Assembly (NCBI RefSeq): GCF_001275675.1
Contig: NZ_LITM01000005.1
Coordinates: 172,421 to 236,420, forward strand
Direction: 5' to 3'
DNA length: 64,000 nucleotides
Source of the DNA: Lysinibacillus sp. FJAT-14745
Lineage (GTDB): Bacteria; Bacillota; Bacilli; Bacillales_A; Planococcaceae
Part shown: piece after piece, positions 20,491-29,626 of the stretch
Position numbering within the stretch: the first letter of the stretch is position 1
Layout of the letters: the number at the start of each line of letters is the position of its first letter
Made by a program: the position numbers and the translations under genes
The notes under the pieces: generated by a model
Seen by the model: only the letters and a program-made list of their open reading frames with translations
Told to the model about the DNA's origin: nothing
The model's database searches: none

Positions 20491-21291
20491 CTAGTTACCA
20501 AAAAGATGTAAAAAATGTAGTAAAGGTACGACGAATAATAGACTATCAAAGCGATCTAAAATACCGCCATGCCCTGGTAAAATTTTTCCTGAATCCTTTA
20601 CGTCAAAATGACGCTTGATAGCCGATTCCACTAAATCGCCCATTTGACCAATAATTGACGCAAAGATTGTGATGAAAATAAGTGAGACATAACCATTCGC
20701 AAATGGATAAATTGCCTGCATCCCAACAGCAAAGATTACTGCAATGACAATTCCCCCTACAAAACCTTCCACGGTTTTCTTCGGTGAAATTTCAGGCCAT
20801 AGCTTATTTTTGCCTAGTTTTCTTCCAACAAAATATGCACCTGAGTCAGTTGTCCAAACTACAAGTAAACAATATACGACAAACTCTAGACCATAGCTTC
20901 GAGTTTCAATTAAATAATGGAAGCCTAACCCGACATAAAATGCACCTAATAAAATAAATGCAACTTCATCGAATGTAATTTTATTTTTCACAAGGACTAC
21001 GTATATGAGCAATAGCATCATTAGACCATACACAACCATTAAATTGGAGGAATAGCCAATTGCATCTACTACCTTATTTGACCAGTTCGTTGGTATTACA
21101 AGTAGTATTAATGTTAGTAACCCTAAAAAACCAGGTACCGAAAAAAGTGAAATACCTTTCATTTTTAGTATTTCATAAAAGCCAACAACAGCCATTGCAA
21201 GCACAAGTATTGTAAATGGCACTTTTCCATAGATAACAAATGGAATAAATAGTGCTGCTGCAATTATTGCCGTGATAATTCGTTGTTTCAA
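20491..21291 (-). CDS. cdsA: Phosphatidate cytidylyltransferase (CDP-diacylglycerol synthase)
   Basis: Makes CDP-diacylglycerol from phosphatidic acid and CTP in the membrane. It is a polytopic protein of 266 residues with about eight hydrophobic segments and the family signature near the C-terminus (SAIKRHFDVKDSG, then LPGHGGILDRFDS). The start is TTG, overlapping the uppS stop by four bases (TTGA), with GGGAG upstream, so it is translationally coupled to uppS. A truncated repeat border abuts its stop codon. Confidence 0.96.
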   Translation of the reverse strand: MKQRIITAIIAAALFIPFVIYGKVPFTILVLAMAVVGFYEILKMKGISLFSVPGFLGLLTLILLVIPTNWSNKVVDAIGYSSNLMVVYGLMMLLLIYVVLVKNKITFDEVAFILLGAFYVGLGFHYLIETRSYGLEFVVYCLLVVWTTDSGAYFVGRKLGKNKLWPEISPKKTVEGFVGGIVIAVIFAVGMQAIYPFANGYVSLIFITIFASIIGQMGDLVESAIKRHFDVKDSGKILPGHGGILDRFDSLLFVVPLLHFLHLFGN

Positions 21292-22082
21292 GTTGTTTCT
21301 TCTCCCTTCAACCCACCGTAACGGCGATTACGTTTCTGGTAGTTTTCCACCGCTTCCAGTAAGTTTTCCGCACTAAAATCTGGCCACAATGTATCTGTAA
21401 ACCAAAATTCTGTATAGGCGAGCTGCCATAACATAAAGTTGCTTAATCGCACTTCACCGCTTGTACGAATTAATAAATCTGGCTCTGGCAGATGAGCCGT
21501 CATTAAATGAGATGTCATGCATTCTTCTGTTATGTCTTGCATCGTTAATTGACCGTCCTGCACCTTCTGAAGCATTGTTTTCATGGCATTAACCATTTCC
21601 GAACGACTTCCATAATTCAGAGCAAAATTTAGTATTAATCCTGTATTATGCTTCGTCTCCTCCATCGCCTCAAACAACGCTTTTTGCGTATGTGCAGGTA
21701 ACAAAGATGGGTCGCCTATCATTTCAACTCGTACATTGCGTTCCATCATTTCAGGTAAAAAGGAACCTAAAAATTCTACAGGTAAACGCATTAGGAAATC
21801 GACCTCTGGTTTTGGTCGCTTCCAATTTTCTGTAGAGAACGCGTACACCGTTAAAACTTTAATACCTAGATCTGACGCAAATCTAGTTACCTTTCGTACT
21901 GTCTTCATACCTTCATGGTGCCCAGCAACACGTGGCATGGCACGTTTCTTTGCCCAACGTCCATTTCCGTCCATAATAATCGCTACATGGGCAGGAATCG
22001 GCTCGTTTTTAGCAAGGGCAACACGTTCCTCCAATGATAGTGAATCTATATTTATTTGTTTACCTAATAGCTTTTTAAACAT
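21288..22082 (-). CDS. uppS: Undecaprenyl diphosphate synthase
   Basis: A cis-prenyltransferase that extends farnesyl diphosphate to the C55 carrier for cell-wall synthesis. The catalytic start of the domain is AIIMDGNGRWAKKR, with the RVAGHHEGMKTVR and C-terminal PEPDLLIRTSGEVRLSNFMLWQ motifs. 264 residues is normal. The ATG follows GTGGGGGAG. It is the first gene of the uppS-cdsA-dxr-rseP group. A possible promoter lies just upstream, after a gap of about 550 bases and the frr terminator. Confidence 0.97.
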   Translation of the reverse strand: MFKKLLGKQINIDSLSLEERVALAKNEPIPAHVAIIMDGNGRWAKKRAMPRVAGHHEGMKTVRKVTRFASDLGIKVLTVYAFSTENWKRPKPEVDFLMRLPVEFLGSFLPEMMERNVRVEMIGDPSLLPAHTQKALFEAMEETKHNTGLILNFALNYGSRSEMVNAMKTMLQKVQDGQLTMQDITEECMTSHLMTAHLPEPDLLIRTSGEVRLSNFMLWQLAYTEFWFTDTLWPDFSAENLLEAVENYQKRNRRYGGLKGEETT

Positions 22083-22123
22083 GCTAACTCCCCCACAACA
22101 ACTAATCGGACGTATACTAACCT

Positions 22124-22153
22124 ATCATAACAAACAAAAGCGCTTTTTGTCTT
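22124..22153 (-). promoter_or_regulatory. Possible SigA promoter for uppS-cdsA-dxr-rseP
   Basis: The -35-like AAGACA (22148-22153) and -10 TATGAT (22124-22129) are 18 bases apart on the minus strand, about 40 bases before the uppS start. The -10 is good and the -35 weak. Confidence 0.45.
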
Positions 22154-22218
22154 TTTTTTCCCTCTAAATTGACTATGTATGAACTATCTTATTTTAGAAC
22201 TACACACATTTTAAAATT

Positions 22219-22285
22219 ATCACCATAACGTTGAGTTCATTTTCGTTACTACTGAGCACAGTCGAAACGAAAATCAACTTAACTC
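22219..22285. repeat. Reduced repeat element E (frr-uppS gap)
   Basis: The left border ATCACCATAACGT is followed by a hairpin pairing GAGTT-ATTTTCGTT-CTACT (22233-22253) with AGT-GAAACGAAAAT-AACTTAACTC (from 22260). It looks like an element whose interior stems were lost and whose borders now pair directly. The remainder of 22083-22555 holds no gene that I can support. Confidence 0.6.
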
Positions 22286-22555
22286 GACATACGTCTTCAC
22301 TAAAATGTCATTCCAGCTTTTGGCGAAGAACTCTTTATAAAGAAGGGCTTTTAAGGCTTTTATCACGCTCGCTCAACTTAAGGTTAAAAAGGGGTATTGT
22401 TTCCCTTATTTCGTTCAATCCTCAATAATGTATTTCTCTTCACGAAAAGTACAGTTCCCCTTAATCTTAAAAGAAAGAAAAAATAGATGAAAGGTATTTC
22501 CCTAAAACCATTAAAGTTTAATGTATAAAACTTCACTAGATCTTTTAACAGTAAA

Positions 22556-22587
22556 GAGAAAAGACGTCCTGATATTTATAGGACGCC
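22556..22587 (-). terminator. Intrinsic terminator after frr
   Basis: The GGCGTCCT/AGGACGTC stem (22563-22570 with 22580-22587) is followed on the minus strand by TTTTCTC. It ends the pyrH-frr transcript. Confidence 0.7.
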
Positions 22588-22636
22588 TTCATCTCATCAA
22601 AAAGTTCCATCATAGATATGCAAAGCGAATAGTTGC

Positions 22637-23193
22637 TTACACTTCTAGAATTTCTTTTTCTTTATCTTTCGTTACTTGGTCTACTTTAACGATGAATTCA
22701 TCCGTTAATTTTTGAATATCTTCACCGTAGCCACGTAGATCATCTTCTGTGATTTCGCCAGCTTTTTCAAGTTTTTTTAGATCATCATTAGCATCGCGAC
22801 GAACATTACGTACAGCGATTTTCGCATCCTCTGCTTCTTTTTTCACTTGCTTCACAAGATCTTTACGACGCTCTTCTGTTAAAGCAGGAATCATTAAACG
22901 AATAACAGATCCATCATTTGTTGGTGTAATACCAATATCTGATTTCATAATCGCTTTTTCGATTTCACCTAAAATTGTTTTATCGTAAGGTGTAATTACT
23001 AATAGACGTGCTTCTGGTACCGAAACACCACCAAGCTGATTAATCGGTGTTGGTGCACCATAATAATCAACCGTAATGCGATCTAATAGAGCAGCATTTG
23101 CACGACCTGCACGGATTGAAGATAGTTCACGTGAAAAAGCGGCAATTGTTTTGTTCATTTTATCTTTAGCTTGTTCTAAAACTTGTTTAGTCA

Positions 23194-23194
<1 letters not shown>
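22637..23194 (-). CDS. frr: Ribosome recycling factor
   Basis: Splits post-termination ribosomes together with EF-G. It is a 185-residue protein with the RRF coiled-coil/beta layout, including [22 protein letters not shown] and a [18 protein letters not shown] segment. The ATG overlaps the pyrH stop by one base (TAATG), with AGGAGG in the pyrH end, so it is translationally coupled. It is followed by a terminator. Confidence 0.98.
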
Positions 23195-23931
<737 letters not shown>

Positions 23932-23967
23932 TCAGACTTTATTTAAAACATCCTTATTCCCTTTTCC

Positions 23968-23973
23968 ATTATA
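23968..23973 (-). promoter_or_regulatory. -10 box upstream of pyrH
   Basis: A perfect TATAAT on the minus strand with no good -35 at 16-18 bases. It is placed between the tsf terminator and pyrH, so it probably drives pyrH-frr. Confidence 0.45.
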
Positions 23974-24030
23974 GTATAAATAACAATAATTGCTAGTTGT
24001 GAATAAGGCAAAATAGAAAATTATGTGGCA

Positions 24031-24081
24031 CATCACCATAACGTGTGGTTTATCAAATGTTATCCGCAACTTTAGGTGATG
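24031..24081. repeat. Reduced repeat element F (tsf-pyrH gap)
   Basis: CATCACC-ATAAC (24031-24042) pairs with GTTAT (24059-24063) and GGTGATG (24075-24081), giving a small interrupted stem-loop. The left border matches the other CATCACCATAACGT copies. Confidence 0.55.
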
Positions 24082-24110
24082 AACCAATTATATCTTTTTT
24101 CGCTCATTTC

Positions 24111-24144
24111 GGAAAAATAGGGAACACGTTATGTTGTGTTCCCC
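24111..24144 (-). terminator. Intrinsic terminator after tsf
   Basis: A perfect GGGAACAC/GTGTTCCC stem (24120-24127, 24136-24143) with an 8-base loop, followed on the minus strand by TATTTTT. Confidence 0.85.
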
Positions 24145-24199
24145 ATTTTTTGTCTAGAAAATCTAGATATTATTTGGTTAGGATCAAACGCAGGCTAAA

Positions 24200-25087
24200 T
24201 TAGTTACCTTTAACTTGGCTCATTACTTCTTCAGCAAAGTTATCTTCACGTTTTTCGATACCTTCACCTACAGCGTAACGTACGAAGCCGTTTACTGAAC
24301 CGCCAGTTGAAGCAACGAAGTCACGTACTTTTTGATCTGAGTTTTTAACGAATGTTTGGTCAAGTAAGCAAACATCTTCGAAGTATTTACCAAGACGACC
24401 TTCAACCATTTTTGCTACGATGTTTTCTGGTTTACCTTCGTTAAGAGCTTGTTCAGTTAATACTTTACGCTCACGTTCAACTTCTTCAGCAGAAACTTCA
24501 TCGCGAGAAACATAAGTAGGGTTAATAGCTGCGATATGCATAGCAACATCTTTTGCAGCAGAAGCATCTGTAGAACCTTCTAAAGTAACTAATACACCGA
24601 TGCGGCCGCCCATGTGTAAGTAAGAACCGAATGCATCTGCATCAGTTTTTGTTTTCACTTCGAAACGACGAAGAGTAATTTTTTCACCGATTGTTGCAAT
24701 TGCTGTTGAAATTTGGTCAACAACTTTTACACCTTCAGCATTTGCAATCTCTAATGCAGCTTCAACTGTTGCAGGTTTAGCAGCAAGTAATTGTTCAGCT
24801 AATGAAGCAACTAATACTTGGAATTTATCGTTTTTAGATACGAAGTCAGTTTCAGCATTTACTTCTAGGATGATTGCATCGTTTCCATTTTCTAAAATGT
24901 AAGTTGTACCTTCTGCAGCGATACGGTCAGCTTTTTTAGCAGCTGAAGAAAGACCTTTTTCACGTAGGAAATCGATTGCAGCATCTATATCGCCATCAGT
25001 TTGTACTAACGCTTTTTTACAATCCATCATTCCAGCGCCAGTTTTTTCACGTAATTCTTTTACTAATTGTGCAGTAATGTTTGCCAT
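24200..25087 (-). CDS. tsf: Elongation factor Ts
   Basis: The nucleotide exchange factor for EF-Tu. The N-terminal UBA-like domain contains [16 protein letters not shown], and the core contains the conserved [11 protein letters not shown]. 295 residues is normal. The ATG follows TGAGGAGGAAA. It lies downstream of rpsB, separated by a strong hairpin terminator that probably lowers tsf read-through relative to rpsB, and is followed by its own terminator. Confidence 0.98.
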   Translation of the reverse strand: MANITAQLVKELREKTGAGMMDCKKALVQTDGDIDAAIDFLREKGLSSAAKKADRIAAEGTTYILENGNDAIILEVNAETDFVSKNDKFQVLVASLAEQLLAAKPATVEAALEIANAEGVKVVDQISTAIATIGEKITLRRFEVKTKTDADAFGSYLHMGGRIGVLVTLEGSTDASAAKDVAMHIAAINPTYVSRDEVSAEEVERERKVLTEQALNEGKPENIVAKMVEGRLGKYFEDVCLLDQTFVKNSDQKVRDFVASTGGSVNGFVRYAVGEGIEKREDNFAEEVMSQVKGN

Positions 25088-25136
25088 TTAGTGTTTCCTC
25101 CTCAAATTGGTTGTACAAATTTTAGTGATAGGTTCT

Positions 25137-25178
25137 AAAAAAGGTGATAAGGGTCCTGAGCCACTTATCACCTTTTTG
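25137..25178 (-). terminator. Terminator/attenuator between rpsB and tsf
   Basis: The arms AAAAAAGGTGATAAG and CTTATCACCTTTTT (25137-25151, 25164-25177) pair around a 12-base loop, with a T tract on the minus strand. Since no clear tsf promoter is seen in the 101-base gap, tsf is probably transcribed by read-through. Confidence 0.85.
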
Positions 25179-25188
25179 TAAACGTGAA

Positions 25189-25908
25189 TTACTCAGCAGC
25201 AGCTTCTACAGCTGGAGCTTCCTCTTCACCTTGTTTTGACTCGATTAAAGCGTCAGCCATTTTAGCAGTTAAAAGTTTAACAGCGCGAATAGCATCGTCA
25301 TTAGCAGGAATTACGTAGTCGATTTCATCTGGATCACAGTTTGTATCAACAATACCTACTAGAGGGATGTTTAATTTAATAGCTTCTGCAACAGCAATGC
25401 GTTCTTTACGTGGGTCAACCACGAACATTACGTCTGGAAGAGCGTGCATATCACGGATACCGCCTAAGAATTTGATTAGACGTTCGTGTTCTTTTTTAAG
25501 TTGGATTACTTCTTTTTTAGGTAGAACTTCAAAAGTTCCATCTTCTTCCATTTTTTCGATTGCTTTCATACGTGCAACACGTTTTTGAATAGTACCGAAG
25601 TTTGTAAGAGTACCACCTAACCAACGTTGGTTGATGTAGTAGTTGCCTGAACGTTCAGCTTCATCTTTGATCGCTTCTTGTGCTTGTTTTTTCGTACCAA
25701 CGAAAAGAACTTTACCACCGTCTTGACCAACTTGACGCATGAAGTCATAAGCTTCCTCTAATTTTTTAACAGTTTTTTGTAAATCGATGATGTAGATCCC
25801 GTTACGCTCAACGAAGATATATTTCTTCATTTTTGGGTTCCAACGACGAGTTTGGTGACCGAAATGTACACCAGCTTCAAGTAATTGTTTCATAGAAATT
25901 ACTGACAT
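25189..25908 (-). CDS. rpsB: 30S ribosomal protein S2
   Basis: A structural protein of the small subunit near the platform. It begins [27 protein letters not shown], typical for S2, and ends in an acidic alanine/glutamate tail. 239 residues is normal. The ATG follows CTAGGAGGAAA. It has its own strong promoter and a leader of about 115 nt that could take part in S2 feedback control, though no known leader motif was identified. Confidence 0.98.
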   Translation of the reverse strand: MSVISMKQLLEAGVHFGHQTRRWNPKMKKYIFVERNGIYIIDLQKTVKKLEEAYDFMRQVGQDGGKVLFVGTKKQAQEAIKDEAERSGNYYINQRWLGGTLTNFGTIQKRVARMKAIEKMEEDGTFEVLPKKEVIQLKKEHERLIKFLGGIRDMHALPDVMFVVDPRKERIAVAEAIKLNIPLVGIVDTNCDPDEIDYVIPANDDAIRAVKLLTAKMADALIESKQGEEEAPAVEAAAE

Positions 25909-26031
25909 GTGAATTTCCTCCTAGTATGTTTGGTTTTTATCCTCCGCATTTATCACTTGCAACAAGCTACCCTAAGCTTAGAGCACCACTTACTACATCA
26001 AAACGCGTGTGTATTAATAACACCATTTGCA

Positions 26032-26060
26032 ACTATACCATAGCTTTATCCCATTCGCAA
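26032..26060 (-). promoter_or_regulatory. SigA promoter of rpsB
   Basis: The -35 TTGCGA (26055-26060) and -10 TATAGT (26032-26037) have ideal 17-base spacing on the minus strand, just past the swrB stop codon. It yields a leader of about 115 nt before rpsB, containing the palindrome CTAAGCTTAG. Confidence 0.8.
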
Positions 26061-26065
26061 CTGTT

Positions 26066-26662
26066 TTATTGATGAAATTTCAATAAAAGCTCGATTTCTG
26101 TTTTCCCTTTTTGAAGCTGCTTTGCAATTTCTTCAGGTGTTTTACCTTGTTTCGCTAATTCAACAGCTTGTTGTTCCACTGTTAATGGCTTAGCTTCTTG
26201 CTTTTTGGTTGCATCAGTTGCTTGATGGTCCGAATGTACCACCTTCGCTTCAGTTTTAGCCCCAGTTTGCTGCTGACGTGAATAAGCATTGGCTACGATA
26301 TTTTTGGGCACATAAATACGCTGTTCATTATCTAGACTAATAGAACCGTCTACTGTGCTTTCTTCCTTTGTCAGAGAAGGTGGTTGCTCCTGCTCCTTTT
26401 GTCTCACAATCTGTTCTTCCTGTTTCACAGCATTCGTTTGAGTTTCAGACTTAGAAACTCTTTGCAGCTCTTGAATTAGGCGATCATTTTCATCTTTCAT
26501 ATCAGCTAAATAGACGCTGATGGTATCATCCATTTCACGCATTAAGCGCTCCTGCTTCTTTTCTAAGTCCTTAAATTTTGCTAGCTTCGTATTTAATATG
26601 ATAAGGAAATAAAATGAAATTAGCTGTAAAATAAATAGAACCACAATTAGTATGATTGTCAT
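26066..26662 (-). CDS. swrB: SwrB-like flagellar assembly activator (DUF6115-like)
   Basis: A 198-residue protein with one N-terminal membrane segment (residues 2-23), a coiled-coil stretch containing ADMKDENDRLIQELQ, a variable Gln/Lys/Thr-rich middle, and a C-terminal helix-turn-helix-like segment (ELAKQGKTPEEIAKQLQKG). B. subtilis SwrB, encoded at this position after sigD, has the same layout and helps activate flagellar export and SigD. Overall identity is low outside the KDENDRLI region and the C-terminus, so the call rests on architecture and synteny. Confidence 0.75.
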   Translation of the reverse strand: MTIILIVVLFILQLISFYFLIILNTKLAKFKDLEKKQERLMREMDDTISVYLADMKDENDRLIQELQRVSKSETQTNAVKQEEQIVRQKEQEQPPSLTKEESTVDGSISLDNEQRIYVPKNIVANAYSRQQQTGAKTEAKVVHSDHQATDATKKQEAKPLTVEQQAVELAKQGKTPEEIAKQLQKGKTEIELLLKFHQ

Positions 26663-26671
26663 AGTAAACTC

Positions 26672-26980
26672 CTATCCACTAAAATCCACGAAATTTCCTT
26701 TAAACGGATGCTGCGCCTGCTTTTCTCGCTTCTCATCATCCTTATTTTTCTTTTTCCGAGTACCTTTTATATACTCGCCACCTGCTTCTTCATCTTCACT
26801 AATCCCATCCATACCCTCTGAAGTATTCACAACTTTTTGCTTGCGTTCTATTTCTTTTTTTAACGCTTCATTTGCATGTACTTGCTGAGCCAAAGTTTGT
26901 TGTTGTGCCTGATCAGCCATTTTTCCTGCTTCAAACGTTTTTGGAATAGCTATTTGTAGTTCGACACCCTTTAAACTCAT
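26672..26980 (-). CDS. Small conserved protein of unknown function downstream of sigD
   Basis: I do not recognise a function. It is a 102-residue, highly charged soluble protein with an ordered start (MSLKGVELQIAIPKTFEAG) and a Gln/Lys/Glu-rich, probably helical or disordered remainder that ends HPFKGNFVDFSG. The start was chosen at an ATG with GGAGGG five bases upstream; an ATG 15 codons earlier overlaps sigD and has no Shine-Dalgarno. It lies between sigD and swrB, where B. subtilis has no gene, so a motility role is possible but only inferred. Confidence 0.75.
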   Translation of the reverse strand: MSLKGVELQIAIPKTFEAGKMADQAQQQTLAQQVHANEALKKEIERKQKVVNTSEGMDGISEDEEAGGEYIKGTRKKKNKDDEKREKQAQHPFKGNFVDFSG

Positions 26981-27017
26981 GTGACTCCCTCCTTCAATGA
27001 TATGTATATAAGGATTA

Positions 27018-27788
27018 TTATGCATTAATCATTTCATTGGATAATAATTTCCGTAGCTTTAATAAAGCCTTAGAGTGGATTTGTGAAATGCGTGATGTTG
27101 ATAATTCAAGCATTTCTCCAATTTCTGTTAATGTTAATTCCTCAGAATAAAATAAACTAAGCACCAGCTGCTCCTTATCATTGAGCTTTTGGATATTTTC
27201 CGCTAAATCCCCAAGCAATTCTGACTTGACGACAGCTTGCTCAGGTGTTTTAGTCGTATCATCACGAATAACAAATGACTTTCCTTCAGTCTCATCTTGA
27301 TCTTGCTGCTCATTAATGGAAAGCACATTTGAAAAGAAATGCTCTTGTACAGTTTGGTAAACGTCCTCAACAGGTAAAGCCATATGTTCCGCAAGTTCCT
27401 CAGGAGTTACATGACGCATATATTTTTGTTCTAACTGTTCAATCTGTGCATCTAACTTTTTCGCCTTCTCACGCGCGGAGCGTGGCAACCAATCTTCCTT
27501 ACGTAAACCATCAATAATTGCTCCTCTTACTCTAAAAGAAGCATATGTATCAAATTTCAAGTCTCTATTAATATCAAATTTATTCAACGCGTCAAAAAGA
27601 CCTACCATACCTAAGCTCGTCAAATCGTCTCGTGATACATTCTTTGGTAAGCTCGCTCCAATGCGTTGTACATGATAAGATACTAGAGAAATATATTTTT
27701 TTATAAGTAAATCACCAGCATCTGGATCACGTTCATTTATCCAGCGGTTCCACAGCTTTTGTTCATCGTTCAGAATTGGTTGTGTCAT
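27018..27788 (-). CDS. sigD: RNA polymerase sigma factor for motility, SigD/FliA family
   Basis: Directs late flagellar, chemotaxis and autolysin gene transcription. Region 2 contains GMVGLFDALNKFDINRDLKFDTYASFRVRG-like sequence, region 3 follows, and region 4 ends in a helix-turn-helix (LTLTEIGEMLELSTSRISQIHSKAL). I chose the ATG of MTQPILN, with AGAGGTGG at ideal spacing; the GTG three codons earlier lies in the Shine-Dalgarno. This gives 256 residues, close to B. subtilis (254). A terminator and an extended -10 promoter separate it from the che genes. Confidence 0.96.
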   Translation of the reverse strand: MTQPILNDEQKLWNRWINERDPDAGDLLIKKYISLVSYHVQRIGASLPKNVSRDDLTSLGMVGLFDALNKFDINRDLKFDTYASFRVRGAIIDGLRKEDWLPRSAREKAKKLDAQIEQLEQKYMRHVTPEELAEHMALPVEDVYQTVQEHFFSNVLSINEQQDQDETEGKSFVIRDDTTKTPEQAVVKSELLGDLAENIQKLNDKEQLVLSLFYSEELTLTEIGEMLELSTSRISQIHSKALLKLRKLLSNEMINA

Positions 27789-27939
27789 GTAATCCACCTC
27801 TCTAAGAAAAACGCATTTACGCGTCTGTTTGCCACTGTCTTATATTACTTTGATGTTTTTTAAATAGTACATTCGTCGAGGGCAACAAAGCTTTACTAGC
27901 TATGTGCCTCTAACATAAACAAATGTAATTCTTTCCTAT

Positions 27940-27948
27940 ATTATAACA
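27940..27948 (-). promoter_or_regulatory. Extended -10 promoter upstream of sigD
   Basis: TGTTATAAT on the minus strand is a perfect TGnTATAAT extended -10; no good -35 is present. It lies about 150 bases upstream of sigD and downstream of the che terminator. The rest of the 315-base gap contains no gene. Confidence 0.65.
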
Positions 27949-28072
27949 AGAATCGACTATAATTTCATTTGTTTCTCGTACTCTATCACAGATTCTTTAC
28001 ATTTGTGTGTCGTTCATTTTTTAGTTTAAATACAGTCAGATCTTACTAATACAAAAGAATTAAGATAACTAT

Positions 28073-28097
28073 AAAAAAGAGCCGCTACTCGCGACTC
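28073..28097 (-). terminator. Intrinsic terminator at the end of the fla/che operon
   Basis: GAGTCGC/GCGGCTC (7 bp with one G-T pair, 5-base loop) is followed by six T on the minus strand. It lies immediately after the ORF following cheD. Confidence 0.8.
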
Positions 28098-28103
28098 CCA
28101 TTT

Positions 28104-28478
28104 TTAAGCATTATTTACTTGCGGATCATCCTCACGATTCATCATCGTTCGTACAACCTGAGCAATTTCTTCTGAGCTTTCATCTTGAAACTCAACGGCA
28201 GAGTTGGCCGTCGGTGTTTCTTGATTTTCTTCCTCGTGATTGTCTGATTCGTTTTCTTCATGCCCACCTTCAACGACTTCTTCATCGCCCTCTGGTGTGA
28301 ATAAAACGTAAGCAATTAAAAATCTTACAATATACATGACGAAAAACACAAATATTCCCGCCACAAATGATCCTATGATAATACGTAGTGGTGTATAGGG
28401 TTTTAGAAATGTAATAAAAAAATATAGAGAAAAGCCAATTAACGCTCCCCATAGGTTATAAAAAATAGAACCAAACAT
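28104..28478 (-). CDS. Small membrane protein with acidic tail, last gene of the che cluster
   Basis: I do not recognise a function. The 124 residues contain two membrane segments (about 5-25 and 32-58), then a strongly acidic Glu/Asp-rich cytoplasmic tail ending in a predicted helix (SSEEIAQVVRTMMNRED). The ATG overlaps the cheD stop by one base, so it is translationally coupled to cheD. A terminator follows. B. subtilis has no gene at this place. Its position suggests a role near the chemotaxis or flagellar machinery, which is inference only. Confidence 0.8.
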   Translation of the reverse strand: MFGSIFYNLWGALIGFSLYFFITFLKPYTPLRIIIGSFVAGIFVFFVMYIVRFLIAYVLFTPEGDEEVVEGGHEENESDNHEEENQETPTANSAVEFQDESSEEIAQVVRTMMNREDDPQVNNA

Positions 28479-28984
28479 TATATTTCGCTCACTCCTTGGT
28501 TAACCGTTCGAATATGTAATGTCGACGTCGCAGGATTAAATTCAATTGTTCTACCGCTATTACCACCTGTGTCTTCAGCAACTAAACGAATTCCATGACG
28601 CTTTAGCTCTTGCTTTACAGCTTCTACATTACGTGGGCCTATGCGCATGGAGTCTTTATCTGAAGTGAATTGAAACATCTGCGCACCACCCGCAATTTTT
28701 GCCTTTAGCTTGAACTTTTGAACGCCTTCTAACTTTAATAAGTCAATCATTCCCGCAATGCCTGTGTCAGCAAATTTAGCCACATTTATTGACTCTTGTC
28801 TACCTAAACTCGAATCCGGCAACATCACATGTATTAAACCAGCAATTTTTTTTGATTCATCATATAAAATAACACCTACACAAGATCCAAGACCTGATGT
28901 TCTTATCGTATTTGGTAACTTTACTACATCCATTTGTGCAATTCCAACTTTGATAACTTGCCCATTACTACTGTTTAGTATCAT
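28478..28984 (-). CDS. cheD: Chemoreceptor glutamine deamidase CheD
   Basis: Deamidates receptor glutamines and interacts with CheC. The catalytic Cys is in LGSCVGVILYD and the catalytic His in GLIHVMLPDS; the Thr-containing strand follows. 168 residues is normal. The ATG follows AGGAG located in the end of cheC, which abuts it. CheC-CheD pairing marks the Bacillus-type adaptation system. Confidence 0.97.
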   Translation of the reverse strand: MILNSSNGQVIKVGIAQMDVVKLPNTIRTSGLGSCVGVILYDESKKIAGLIHVMLPDSSLGRQESINVAKFADTGIAGMIDLLKLEGVQKFKLKAKIAGGAQMFQFTSDKDSMRIGPRNVEAVKQELKRHGIRLVAEDTGGNSGRTIEFNPATSTLHIRTVNQGVSEI

Positions 28985-29617
28985 CTACGAAACTCCTAAT
29001 GCTTTAAAAATAGCATCAAATGAGTCTGGATCTGGTAATAAGAAGAAATGCCCTCTTACTGTTTCCTGATCCTCTACACCGTCTTCAAAAATGGATGTGT
29101 TTATGACGATAACATTATCGCTAACGTGTGATAATTCAATCAAGCCAATACTAATAATAGCACCAAACATGTCAACACTTAGTCCTGGTACAGTAGGATA
29201 AATTTTTAAATTTGTAAAGTCAGATAACGCCGATAAATAAGAACCGGATAAAATATTACCCATTTCCTGCATAGCCGATAAACCTAACTCTGAAACAGGT
29301 CGTTTTTTAAAGTCGAATGATTCATCAAATATGAGACGACGAATAAATCGATTTGCTTGTTCAATCGGCAGGATAAAGAACATACTACCTTCAGCATCAC
29401 CTTCAATGCGTAGATAGATTCCAACTACGACATTTTCAGATCCTCCAGCAAGCTCCATCATGTCATTAAATGACACCATTTCAACCTTTGGTACTTTCAT
29501 ATCAATTTTTTTACCAAGTAAATTGGAAAGTGCTGTCGCAGCATGCGCAGCACCTATATTACCAATTTCCTTTAATACATCTAAATGTAGTGATGTAATC
29601 TTTTGATTATATGTCAT
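28985..29617 (-). CDS. cheC: CheY-P phosphatase CheC
   Basis: Dephosphorylates CheY-P and binds CheD. It has two phosphatase-type motifs, each with the E-x2-N pair: LKEIGNIGAAHAATALSNLL near the N-terminus and MQEMGNILSGSYLSAL near residue 110. It lacks the FliN domain found in FliY. 210 residues. The ATG is preceded by a modest GGGAT. It lies between cheW and cheD. Confidence 0.96.
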   Translation of the reverse strand: MTYNQKITSLHLDVLKEIGNIGAAHAATALSNLLGKKIDMKVPKVEMVSFNDMMELAGGSENVVVGIYLRIEGDAEGSMFFILPIEQANRFIRRLIFDESFDFKKRPVSELGLSAMQEMGNILSGSYLSALSDFTNLKIYPTVPGLSVDMFGAIISIGLIELSHVSDNVIVINTSIFEDGVEDQETVRGHFFLLPDPDSFDAIFKALGVS

Positions 29618-29626
29618 TATCGATCC

